Shown here piece by piece: positions 18,833 to 26,387 of a stretch of 64,000 bases of DNA. The position numbers were made by a program, and so were the translations under genes. The stretch comes from Diplonema japonicum (Eukaryota; Euglenozoa; Diplonemea; Diplonemida; Diplonemidae). Below the pieces are notes generated by a model. It saw nothing but the letters and a program-made list of their open reading frames with translations, did no database searches and was not told where the DNA came from. The stretch is taken from positions 248,001-312,000 of the forward strand of contig OZ025713.1 of the NCBI GenBank assembly GCA_964019335.1, written 5' to 3'. Position 1 is the stretch's first letter, and the number at the start of each line of letters is the position of its first letter.

Positions 18833-19654
18833 TCAAGAACACGGCTGGGGAGACTCGCCTCTGTCCCCTGCCTGAAGGGGTGCGTACTCAGCATTGATAG
18901 TGGTCGGGTCAACACCCATACGAACGTGAAGGGGCTTCGCGACCCTCTTGCTACGGAGATGTTGTGCGACAAGAAGAGTAACAAGGAACACCGAGAGCGC
19001 GGCAAAAATCCACATAAGAACCTTTGTGGTATTGGGAGAAGAGGTTTCTCCTTCTGGTGACGAAGTCGGCTCCGCGGTAACCGGTGCTGCGGTAGTGCCC
19101 GGCGCAGCAGTGATACTTTTCTCCGAAACGCATGTGAAACCATCTGCAAGAACACCGTCCCACGGTGCAACAACACACCCTGAACTAGTTCCCAAAAGCT
19201 TTGTGGATCTGCTTGCACCGTACGCTACACTGTCAGGCGACATCAGAACTCGGCAAATATGATCCTTGCAACTAGATAAAGTGCTTGCATCGACTAGGTT
19301 CCCACATGGCCGGTGTCCGTCAAGAAGCCTGCACACAGAAGGCGGAGGTATGGGTGTTGGGATGGGCTCGCATATCACAGTGTTTACCACCGACCCATCC
19401 CATTCATCTATGCGACACCCGAACCCAGACCCTAGCAGTTTGAAACCTTGATCCATGCCGTGTGCGAAGTCGTAAGGCCCCATGAGGTCTGTACATATAG
19501 TGTCGCTGCAGTTTGTCATTAGTTCCAACCCTGCTGGCTCCCATCCACCAGGGCACTCTGTCGCAGCGGATGTGAGGACACCGCATGATAGCTCGGCATC
19601 TGCATATCGAGCGCTTGCAAGAGTCACAATGACAGAGAGGGGCAGTATTTTCAT
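18833..19654 (-). CDS. Predicted type I surface protein with two six-cysteine modules
   Basis: A 273-residue protein. Residues 1-20 form a signal peptide with a likely cleavage after ARYADA. Two homologous extracellular modules follow. Cysteines are at about 24, 34, 49, 54, 80, 95 in the first and 108, 117, 129, 134, 160, 175 in the second, with shared KLLG(S/T) and (E/P)WDG words. A Thr/Pro/Ser-rich mucin-like stalk spans about 180-210, then a transmembrane helix at 212-231 and a cytoplasmic tail of about 40 residues with a basic RSKR stop-transfer. This is the plan of a cell-surface glycoprotein. I cannot assign a ligand or named family. The start is supported by the signal peptide. Confidence 0.8.
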   Translation of the reverse strand: MKILPLSVIVTLASARYADAELSCGVLTSAATECPGGWEPAGLELMTNCSDTICTDLMGPYDFAHGMDQGFKLLGSGFGCRIDEWDGSVVNTVICEPIPTPIPPPSVCRLLDGHRPCGNLVDASTLSSCKDHICRVLMSPDSVAYGASRSTKLLGTSSGCVVAPWDGVLADGFTCVSEKSITAAPGTTAAPVTAEPTSSPEGETSSPNTTKVLMWIFAALSVFLVTLLVAQHLRSKRVAKPLHVRMGVDPTTINAEYAPLQAGDRGESPQPCS

Positions 19655-19791
19655 TCTTGATCCTCCCCTCCCCCCTTTTTTTTATTTTATTTTTATTTCT
19701 CCCCCCCCTGTCATTTCCTTTGAACTTTATTGATTTTCTCATGTTTTCTTTAGAACTTTACTTTAGATATTTATCTTGCGCAAAAGTTAGG

Positions 19792-19868
19792 CCTCAGCAA
19801 TCCTGAGGTTTATGCGTCGCACGCGTTTCCTCGAAGCTTTGCTGCTGAGGCTTCGGCCTCAGTGCGAC
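19792..19868. ncRNA. Candidate structured RNA element with C(UUCG)G tetraloop
   Basis: Three perfect helices fall within 77 bases. CCTCAG (19792-19797) pairs with CTGAGG (19803-19808). CTGAGGC (19845-19851) pairs with GCCTCAG (19856-19862) around a TTCG loop. GTCGCAC (19816-19822) pairs with GTGCGAC (19862-19868), enclosing the second hairpin. On the plus strand the loop is the extra-stable C(UUCG)G tetraloop. The strand, transcript ends and function are unknown, and a transposon terminus or terminator-like structure is an alternative. Confidence 0.3.
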
Positions 19869-20196
19869 GGCAAAGCGAGGGCATGGCGAGACGGTACATC
19901 GAGCAGCCCACTCAAGCTCTGAACGATATGACTTCAAGGGCTCAAGCAGTGGACGCTACTCAACCACAAATACCCAAGTACACGAAGTTCGTGTTTACAC
20001 AATTACCAAACAATAGCAATCTTGATGAATTGATTTTTTTGACGCAAAATTATTTTTAATTCTCTTCAGCCTCACAAATCTCCAGGTATTTCAGCTATCT
20101 CGTCCCGGTCGTCGTCTTTCCAAGGATACGGTCTTACAACATGCACCGTCCTCTCCGCTGCTTTGAAATGATATTGCAATTGGGAATAAGAAAAAA

Positions 20197-20260
20197 TATA
20201 TATGAGTTAAAGGCAGTCTTTGTGAGACGCCCCGTTGTTCTCATCTTCTACCTGCACCTA
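20197..20260 (-). repeat. Retroposon 3' tail with stem-loop, copy B
   Basis: Matches copy A and copy C closely. Stem GTCT (20216-20219) / AGAC (20225-20228), loop TTGTG, flanked by AAAGGC on one side and CGCCCCGTTGTTCTCA on the other. No coding LINE sequence accompanies it, so it is a severely 5'-truncated insertion. Confidence 0.7.
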
Positions 20261-20377
20261 TCCCCTTTCAGCAGCGGAAAAAAGCGAAAAAAGCAAAAAA
20301 AAAACAGATGAAGAGGGATAAATCAGGCCCTACCTATTATACCCTCACTTGAAGAAAAGAAAAAAAGCCTATCCTTG

Positions 20378-22060
20378 TTAAAGGAGAAGCGAGTTTCTAT
20401 CCACAACGAGCTTCAGTTCCTCCTCCGCGAGCCTCACCAACAAAGGCTTTTCTCTCTCGATCCCAAGAACACGGAGGGCCTCCTTACTATTACCCAACAG
20501 GTACAACTTCCCTGCTGAATTGTACGACTCCCAAGGACTCTCCTCAAGCTCATACATCCACTCCTGGCCTGTTGCTGCTGTTTCCTCGTCCTCACCTTCA
20601 AGTACCTCGTACGCTACCTCGTTCACATGCTTCACATTCACTTTTGTTATAATGACCTTCATGGTGAAGGCGAAGGACACCTCACTGTACACAGTACTGC
20701 AACACACCACCTTGTGTCCCCCAGACCTCCCCAGGTCCTGCAGAACAGAGGCCGTGATGGACGGGGTCCCGATCATCCCCACAGACATGATCTCACTGCA
20801 CCCAAGAGACCCACAGAAGGCCGTCCCACTTGACACACCTGTCACCACCTCAATCCCTTTTGCAAAGGCCCCGTCACACAGATCAACAGCAGCCTGCACA
20901 GCATTCTTCGCGTGGCTTGCACATCTTTTCGTGGTGTTGAACGAGGCGTGCACGTGGTCCCCCACAACAGCCCCCACAACACCTGACAAATGTAAGTACT
21001 GTTCAGACAGGCACTCCATGAAGTGTTTATACTTCTCTTGGTAGGCTGCGGGGTCGGAGGCTGCCTCCCCAATCGACCCGAGCATGTTCGTCACAGTGAA
21101 CGAGCACTGCTTCCTCTCAAGCACCTTGACCTGTACGGCATGGACTACTTCAGACAGGGTTGAGGCCATGTTCAAGTTACTCCCCATTGAGTCTGTCTTG
21201 TATATCTCTTGGCTTTGATTGTCGTCGCCATCCTCACTGCCATTGTCACTGTCGCGAAAAAGAACAGACTGTGGAAGGTAAGGACGGTAGATGTGGAGAT
21301 TTGCAAGGATGGCAGAGAAGGCGTGGTGGAGGGGCGGGGGGAGGGATGCGGACTCGATGATGTCTTCAGCTGATGCAAGGTCGAAGCGGGAGAGGGAGGT
21401 GGCGATGTCCTCAGTGGCTTGGATGGCTTGGTTCATGATTTCGTGTTCCTTGCGAAGGCCGTGGGCGAAGCCTCTTGTGAAATAGAAGTCGAGGAGGACG
21501 ACAACCAACTGGAAGGCCAGCGCCAGAAGTGAATCACCAATGTCGTTTTTACAAGGAAGCTCTTCACAGGAGACGATGTCCCGACGCTGCTCTTGAGACA
21601 TGAGATGTGGGAGGTCGTAGAGACCAAAGCGGAAGGTACCTTCCATGGAAGCGACACACAGCCAGACAACGAGGACAGTGATGAGGATAAGTGCAACTCG
21701 TTGCTTCAGATGACAGACAAGACAGGCATCGATGAGAATTACAAATAGAGGCCACGTTTGGTGCAAGCTTCTGGGCTCAACGAGTTGGTCAAGGCTCGAA
21801 ACCAGAAACACCAGACCCAGACTGTATAGAAAGGCTTCCACCAAGTTGTACCGCACCTTGCGCTCCACCAACAGCTGCACAAGCAATATTGTACCAAAAG
21901 TGACAGTATACCCGCCTCTTGCCTGCTCTGAAATTCTTTCTGCTGCTAATAGTACCAAAAGACTGCCCACCACAACCACGATGGATCCTATAACTAGCAA
22001 TTTCTTTGTGAACACGGTGGTCGGATCATCATCAGGACACCCCACCAATGTGAAGAGCAT
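20378..22060 (-). CDS. Multi-pass membrane protein with degenerate class III cyclase domain, paralog 1
   Basis: 560 residues. About six hydrophobic helices lie at 20-40, 52-66, 73-93, 103-117, 121-142 and 178-196. A helical linker (205-270) ends in ILANLHIYRPYLPQS. A class III nucleotidyl cyclase-like domain covers about 310-475. It retains GDHVHASF (G367, D368) and GVSSGTAFCGSLG, which align with GDxxxAxF and GxxxGxxxxGxxG of cyclases. However SFTVTNMLGSIG replaces the usual FADIxGFT, so the first metal-binding Asp is absent. IGTPSITASVLQ replaces IGxxVNxAxRLQ, so the transition-state Asn and Arg are absent. It is therefore probably a pseudo-cyclase or sensor; nucleotide binding is untested. 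A conserved tail (GQEWMYELEESPWESYNSAGK) follows. Homologous to six other genes in this window. Confidence 0.85.
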   Translation of the reverse strand: MLFTLVGCPDDDPTTVFTKKLLVIGSIVVVVGSLLVLLAAERISEQARGGYTVTFGTILLVQLLVERKVRYNLVEAFLYSLGLVFLVSSLDQLVEPRSLHQTWPLFVILIDACLVCHLKQRVALILITVLVVWLCVASMEGTFRFGLYDLPHLMSQEQRRDIVSCEELPCKNDIGDSLLALAFQLVVVLLDFYFTRGFAHGLRKEHEIMNQAIQATEDIATSLSRFDLASAEDIIESASLPPPLHHAFSAILANLHIYRPYLPQSVLFRDSDNGSEDGDDNQSQEIYKTDSMGSNLNMASTLSEVVHAVQVKVLERKQCSFTVTNMLGSIGEAASDPAAYQEKYKHFMECLSEQYLHLSGVVGAVVGDHVHASFNTTKRCASHAKNAVQAAVDLCDGAFAKGIEVVTGVSSGTAFCGSLGCSEIMSVGMIGTPSITASVLQDLGRSGGHKVVCCSTVYSEVSFAFTMKVIITKVNVKHVNEVAYEVLEGEDEETAATGQEWMYELEESPWESYNSAGKLYLLGNSKEALRVLGIEREKPLLVRLAEEELKLVVDRNSLLL

Positions 22061-22258
22061 AAATTACACTTCCCCCCCCTCCCCTTTTGTAATGTACACG
22101 AAATCAGAGAAAGTTTAGAAAAATCCTCAAGAAGAGCTCCTCCACGAACCAAGAATTAAGTTGAGTACTTTAATCCGAAACTATAACAATCGAGACCACG
22201 AGAAGCTTCTCACCCATGGGACAGCAATTCTGCATCTATCTACTTTTATTGAGTCAGG
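22061..22258. other. Cyclase-family intergenic unit
   Basis: Contains words repeated between cyclase-like genes, such as GAGACCACGAGAAGCTTCT, ACCCATGGG and ATTCTGCATCTATCTACT, then GAGTCAGGCCC. The same unit recurs near 47850, 53080-53110 and 53540-53640, indicating that flanks were duplicated with the genes. Confidence 0.55.
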
Positions 22259-22577
22259 CCCTAAGTACTTCAGTTCCTCCTCCGCAAGCCTCTTTTCAAC
22301 AAAGGCTTTTCTCTCTCGATCCCAAGAACACGGAGGGCCGAAGATGTTCAAGTTACTAGCCATTGAACAGAACCGTGAACAAAATAACGAGTTTGCCATC
22401 CTCACTGCCATTGTCACTGTCGCAAAAAAGAACCACTGTGGAAGGTAAGGATGGTAGATGTGGAGATTTGCGAGGATGGCAGAAAAGGCGTGGTGGAGGG
22501 GCGGGGGGAGGGATGCGGACTCGATGATGTCTTCAGCTGATGCAAGGTCGAAGCAAGAGGGAGGTGGCGATGTCCTC
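22259..22577 (-). pseudogene. Cyclase-like paralog fragment with internal deletion
   Basis: 22269-22338 matches the C-terminal coding end of the cyclase-like family (AAGAACACGGAGGGC block). The sequence then jumps at about 22339 to the middle of the gene: the acidic linker, the YRPYLPQS region and the helix before it. The cyclase-like domain is deleted and frames are broken. It lies just upstream of paralog 1, consistent with a former tandem copy. Confidence 0.75.
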
Positions 22578-22696
22578 GTTTCTTACAATACACTGGGAGA
22601 AGTTAACGCGGACCGAGTTTTATTGTATAGGACAGGTTTCGCACATTTACGCAATTTCAAAGCTGACACCAAAATCTTCAAACCATTTCCGTACTG

Positions 22697-24538
22697 TCAC
22701 TGCCTTGTCCCTTTGCAGTGGGTCAAGATGTCCTTCCCGGCTATTGACATGTCGACGAGGTTCTTGGAGACATCCTGTGCCTCTCGGGTTTGCTTCAAAG
22801 GTGTGGTTGGAATCTCCATCTGGGTGGCAAGTTCAAGGGGCGTAAGGCCTCCCGCGTCCTTTGCATGAAGGCTACCGGTGGCCAACCCGGCAATCCACTT
22901 GTATCTAGTCACGGTCTTGCCCTGGTTGCGCAACATCGAAACATTCCTGATGCAAAAGTGCAAGACGGTGTCTCCTGACGGGAGTTTGCTGTTGGGGGAC
23001 ACATTGTATTTCTCAACAAGACACGAGGCCACGTAGAAGTTAAACTGAATCAGCGCAGAGACGAGGAGAGACACCAGGTCTGCACCGCAAGAGGGCAACA
23101 GTTTGTCAAGGAAGCTCATGCTCGAGGCGTCCTTGCGGTTCACAACAAGGCCAAGAGGCGTGGAACCATCACTGTACACCATCTGGGAGTAGTCGGCGTA
23201 CTCCAGAAGAACCTTGGCGCAGTTATCCCTCCCCTTTTGGATAGCGAAGCTCAGAGGATCCCTCGTCGCATCCGTCAGGGAGAACGGCTGACCCCCGAAC
23301 AGAACTGAGAACCTCTCGGCTATCATCTTAACCATGTACGTGTCGCCTCCTTTACATGGAGCCTGGGCCATCGCGGCGAACAGCTCGATCGTCAGAAGCC
23401 TTTCCAAACGCACTTCTTTAAGCAACTTCTCAATCTCGGAGTCTTTCATAAACCCCACCGCTGTTTCAATTAAAGTCTTGGCTTCGCAGTCCGATCGTGT
23501 GTACTGCAGCAACTCCATCAAACGGTGCAAGGTGGTGGCATGGCGCGCCACGGGATCGGGCACACCGCCGGACAACAAGCCTCTCGGCAGATCCAAGGAA
23601 CACGAACGGATGATCGTGCTGGCAAGCTTCCCTCTGCTGTGTTGCTTCACGGGTCCCTTGTCCAGCAGGATATCCAAGTACTGCATTCCACGAAAGGAGA
23701 ATGCTGCAAATCGGTGGACATCGGTGGGCTTCAAAGGCGGGTCGGTGCAGTTCTCCAGTATCGCGTCGGCCCAGTCCCAATGAGAGCGGTTTAGAGACGT
23801 TATAAACGCGGCAGATGGGAAGTTCGGTGTTTTTTGCATAAGTTTGAACACTCCGTTGGAATGGTGCGGAAGATGTCGAGCGGCAATGCCGAGGACGTAC
23901 TCATGCGTCTCCTCACCATGGGGTGTGGTGTCTGTGTAATATGACATGAAATCAAACAGGGCATCCTCATTCTCTATGAGGCATTTTATGACGAACTCCA
24001 CCCTTGGAGCGTTCTTCTTGACCCCGTCGAAGGAGCAGAACTGTTTGAAACGCGACAGATCTGCCATCTGAACACACGTCCGCAAGGCGCTTTTCGAATA
24101 CCTCGCGACATAGCTGCGGGCATCTGGACAGGATAGAACGTAGTCCATGACATCGGGAGCGGTGTCGAGAAGCTTGCTTGGATGCAGGTAGCTGACGCAG
24201 AAGAATCTAGCCGTGCAACATACATCCAAGAATTCTACATCATTGTTCTTTATGATAAGATTGATGGCCGTATCTTTGTCGATGCCAGTCTGGCGGATGA
24301 TCTGTTTGGCTTCCTCCACTCTGTTCAGAATAACATTGATCAGTGCACCGCTCCCCAACCCTGTTCCTGATATTTCCTGAGTGTCTTCGATGGTGCTGCC
24401 TTCATGCTCGAGCTCCAGAAGAGACGCGTCGACGCTTAGTAGCTTCGTTAGCTCCTTCTTCACATCGGCCCCCACCCATGATGGGCCGACCTCGATCACG
24501 TGTTTGTCACCGCCAGGCACTGAGAGCACCACCTCCAT
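22697..24538 (-). CDS. Ubiquitin-like domain fused to ankyrin-type repeats
   Basis: 613 residues. Residues 1-75 look like a ubiquitin-like fold: beta-rich start MEVVLSVPGGDKHVIEV, a helix, then GSGALINVILNR. The middle (about 80-410) is helical. Recognisable ankyrin-type units occur from about 415: DPLSFAIQKGRDNCAKVLLEY, STPLGLVVNRKD, GDTVLHFCIRN and AGGLTPLELATQM. Ankyrin repeats bind proteins; the ubiquitin-like part suggests adaptor or scaffold work, which is inference. The N-terminus resembles that of the next upstream gene (25258-26157), including IEDTQEISGTGLGSG against MEEIQQSGMGSG. The 3' end lies beside a cyclase pseudogene. Confidence 0.75.
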   Translation of the reverse strand: MEVVLSVPGGDKHVIEVGPSWVGADVKKELTKLLSVDASLLELEHEGSTIEDTQEISGTGLGSGALINVILNRVEEAKQIIRQTGIDKDTAINLIIKNNDVEFLDVCCTARFFCVSYLHPSKLLDTAPDVMDYVLSCPDARSYVARYSKSALRTCVQMADLSRFKQFCSFDGVKKNAPRVEFVIKCLIENEDALFDFMSYYTDTTPHGEETHEYVLGIAARHLPHHSNGVFKLMQKTPNFPSAAFITSLNRSHWDWADAILENCTDPPLKPTDVHRFAAFSFRGMQYLDILLDKGPVKQHSRGKLASTIIRSCSLDLPRGLLSGGVPDPVARHATTLHRLMELLQYTRSDCEAKTLIETAVGFMKDSEIEKLLKEVRLERLLTIELFAAMAQAPCKGGDTYMVKMIAERFSVLFGGQPFSLTDATRDPLSFAIQKGRDNCAKVLLEYADYSQMVYSDGSTPLGLVVNRKDASSMSFLDKLLPSCGADLVSLLVSALIQFNFYVASCLVEKYNVSPNSKLPSGDTVLHFCIRNVSMLRNQGKTVTRYKWIAGLATGSLHAKDAGGLTPLELATQMEIPTTPLKQTREAQDVSKNLVDMSIAGKDILTHCKGTRQ

Positions 24539-24582
24539 TTTTTGTGTCTGCGAAGGGAACGGGGTGAGCTTTGAAAAAAAAA

Positions 24583-24640
24583 TAATAAAGAGGTAAAAGG
24601 AAATCCCTGATCTGGGACGTCCTGTCTTGTTCTTCTACCA
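24583..24640 (-). repeat. Retroposon 3' tail with variant stem-loop, copy E
   Basis: AAAAGGAAATCCCTGATCTG followed by GGACGTCCTGTCTTGTTC matches the tail family outside the stem. The stem is TCCC (24604-24607) / GGGA (24614-24617) with loop TGATCT, different in sequence but still paired. Confidence 0.6.
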
Positions 24641-24653
24641 AAAAAAAAAAAAA

Positions 24654-25042
24654 AAAACTCGATAAAATTTCAGTGTGCATGGGGGTGCTCACTGTTCAGG
24701 TAGAAATTCACACTAATCGGTCACCGTTCTGCGGTTGCTGTCTGGTGCCTGCGGTGGCTGTTTGTCGCGATGAGATGGACGGCATCTGGGCGAGGAACAT
24801 TGCTTGGAGTCGTGCTAGGTAGGGGGCGGTGTGGCTCGAGGAGAAGAGTGGTCTCCTGTCGTAGCCGTGTGCCGTCGCCGTGTGCCGTCGGGCCCCCAAG
24901 ATGTCGAAGGGTATGCACCCTTGATTTGGCGTTGGCGGGGAAGGCTGACCTTCCACAGCGTGCTGAGCATTTCTGGATGCGACCCAAGATGTATCGCATC
25001 CTTGCGGCCTTCTCCGTGAGCAGGTCTTGATCGTCGAAAAAA
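24654..25042 (-). mobile_element. 5'-truncated LINE, C-terminal domain and 3' end
   Basis: Minus-strand coding begins abruptly at about 25042 beside an A-run with DDQDLLTEKAARMRYILGRI and ends at 24721. The following 3' untranslated part (24654-24720) is identical in pattern to that at 61381-61448. A 12-base tandem duplication (GTGTGCCGTCGC, near 24878-24900) distinguishes it from the copy at 61381-61980. Confidence 0.8.
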
Positions 25043-25116
25043 AAAAAAAAAGAACGAAGGAAAACTGGGCTAGGCTTCTTTTTTGTTTTTTGTTTTTTTT
25101 TTCGTTTTGTTGTTGA

Positions 25117-25245
25117 GGAATAATAAGTCATCTTGGAAAGCAATCTCCAATTTGTGTAGACGTGGCAGAGCAGGAGTGAGGTCCAATGATATCAGCGACA
25201 AATCCAACGAAGTGCGCAAGTCGGAGATCCCGAAGCAGGGTTTCT
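25117..25245 (-). pseudogene. Leucine-rich-repeat remnant beyond a homopolymer
   Basis: In a different frame from the LRR gene that ends at 25258, the minus strand encodes SDLRTSLDLSLISLDLT followed by LPRLHKLEIAFQDDL, which is leucine-rich in the LRR spacing. A 13-base plus-strand T-run (25247-25259) separates the two. It could be the lost end of the LRR gene after a homopolymer slip, or a neighbouring decayed copy. Confidence 0.45.
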
Positions 25246-25257
25246 TTTTTTTTTTTT

Positions 25258-26157
25258 TTACCAAACACCTCTCTCATACGACACTTCTTTAGGGACTTCG
25301 TCGATGAACCGTGCGCCAAGGCCACTCGGAAGGTTTGTTCTGTTCAGAAACCCATGGGCGTGCAATTTTTTTACGTTTCTCAGGTGCTTGAGGTCGACAG
25401 ATTCAAGGGACTCGCACCCTGCCAAAAACCGGGTGCCGATGGTCTCCACGGCTCTCAACGGGGACAGGTCCAGAAACCGCAGGTTCGTGCATGATTGCAG
25501 GAAACCGGAGCCGATAGTTGACACTGCTTTGAACGGGGATAGGTCGAAGGTGGAAAGCTGCGTGCAATTTCTCATAAATTGTCCCTGTATGCTGGTCAAG
25601 CTTGAGAGGGAAGAGATATCGACGGACAGGAGGGATTTGCAGTTGACGAGAAAATCGTCTTCAATTCTCTCCACGCCTTTCATGTCGAAAACCAGGGTTT
25701 TAAGCGAATTGCAGCAAATGAGAAACTGAAACGCGAGTTGCTTCACATGCCGCTTCGGGTCAGAAATAGTCAAGTTCGAAACACATAACGGGATATCATA
25801 CCCATGTATAAACAGTGTTTCTGCCACGTCAGAAACATCAACAACGAGGACGATATTGGGGTCTTGTCGAGCGTTTTCTTCTATCTTTTCTGAACTTGCC
25901 TTCAGATCCCGTAGCTTCACAGTCATTTCGGCCTTGCTCTCGAGTCTCAACACATCCCCGCTCCCCATTCCGCTTTGCTGGATTTCTTCCATGCTGTCAC
26001 TCGGGATCCTCTGGTCTTCCCACTGTAGAGTGAACCTTTCCTCCATCAAGTTGGCCACTCGCGAGGCCTTCTTGTAAAGGCTCCCCATAGTATGCCTCCC
26101 ATCTACTTCAACATCGTGGACCTCACATGGCGTCCGGAGGTAGATGGTGATGCTCAT
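25258..26157 (-). CDS. Ubiquitin-like domain fused to leucine-rich repeats (BspA-like)
   Basis: 299 residues. Residues 1-85 form a ubiquitin-like region (MSITIYLRTPCEVHDVEVDG ... MGSGDVLRLESK). About 125-285 hold LRRs with a 23-24 residue period and the pattern F(L/M)xxCxxLxxxDLSxLxxVxxI, typical of BspA-type repeats common in free-living protists. The stop TAA is formed where the codon TGG meets an A-run on the sense strand, and leucine-rich coding continues in another frame. The protein may therefore be artificially or recently shortened. The N-terminus resembles that of the ankyrin gene just downstream, so the two share an adaptor-like head with different repeat bodies. Binding partners are unknown. 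Confidence 0.75.
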   Translation of the reverse strand: MSITIYLRTPCEVHDVEVDGRHTMGSLYKKASRVANLMEERFTLQWEDQRIPSDSMEEIQQSGMGSGDVLRLESKAEMTVKLRDLKASSEKIEENARQDPNIVLVVDVSDVAETLFIHGYDIPLCVSNLTISDPKRHVKQLAFQFLICCNSLKTLVFDMKGVERIEDDFLVNCKSLLSVDISSLSSLTSIQGQFMRNCTQLSTFDLSPFKAVSTIGSGFLQSCTNLRFLDLSPLRAVETIGTRFLAGCESLESVDLKHLRNVKKLHAHGFLNRTNLPSGLGARFIDEVPKEVSYERGVW

Positions 26158-26387
26158 GTGGTCTTTTGTGCAGGGGTGACTGCGCTATAATAAATTAATA
26201 AATAGAACCGATATAAAAAAAAAGAGGGGGGGAGAAAGAAGAAAAAGAAGAGAGGGAACGGGGGAAAAGAGAAACAGCGTCACGGGCAAGTGTGTGAAGT
26301 AATTTCAGCGGGGGGAAAGGGGAAGCGGGGGGTGGGAGGATAAAATAAAAAAGCCACCGTTTCACTATTCAAAATATCTTTTTTTTT
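26158..26387. other. 3' flank shared by the two orphan paralogs
   Basis: GCGTCACGGGCAAGTGTGTG followed by AAGTAATTTCAGCGGGG (26277-26330) and TAAAATAAAAAAGCCACCG (26340-26385) are the 3' flank of the gene at 26388-28091. Both blocks recur near the second paralog, at 33713-33767 and 34143-34189, where LINE sequence separates them. Confidence 0.65.

Larger units (their letters stand above)
19655..20377. other. Intergenic with structured segment and a retroposon tail
   Basis: No host gene is supported. A 65-codon plus-strand frame at 19862-20059 has no recognisable features. The segment holds a compact nested-hairpin region (19792-19868) and a retroposon 3' tail (20197-20260). Confidence 0.5.

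Noticed and set aside
20520-21044. Plus-strand 174-codon open frame, repeated antisense to every cyclase-like paralog (for example 48056-48580 and 55133-55657)
   Set aside because: It lies exactly antisense to the conserved cyclase-like core, so its conservation follows from the sense gene. No independent start context or homology.
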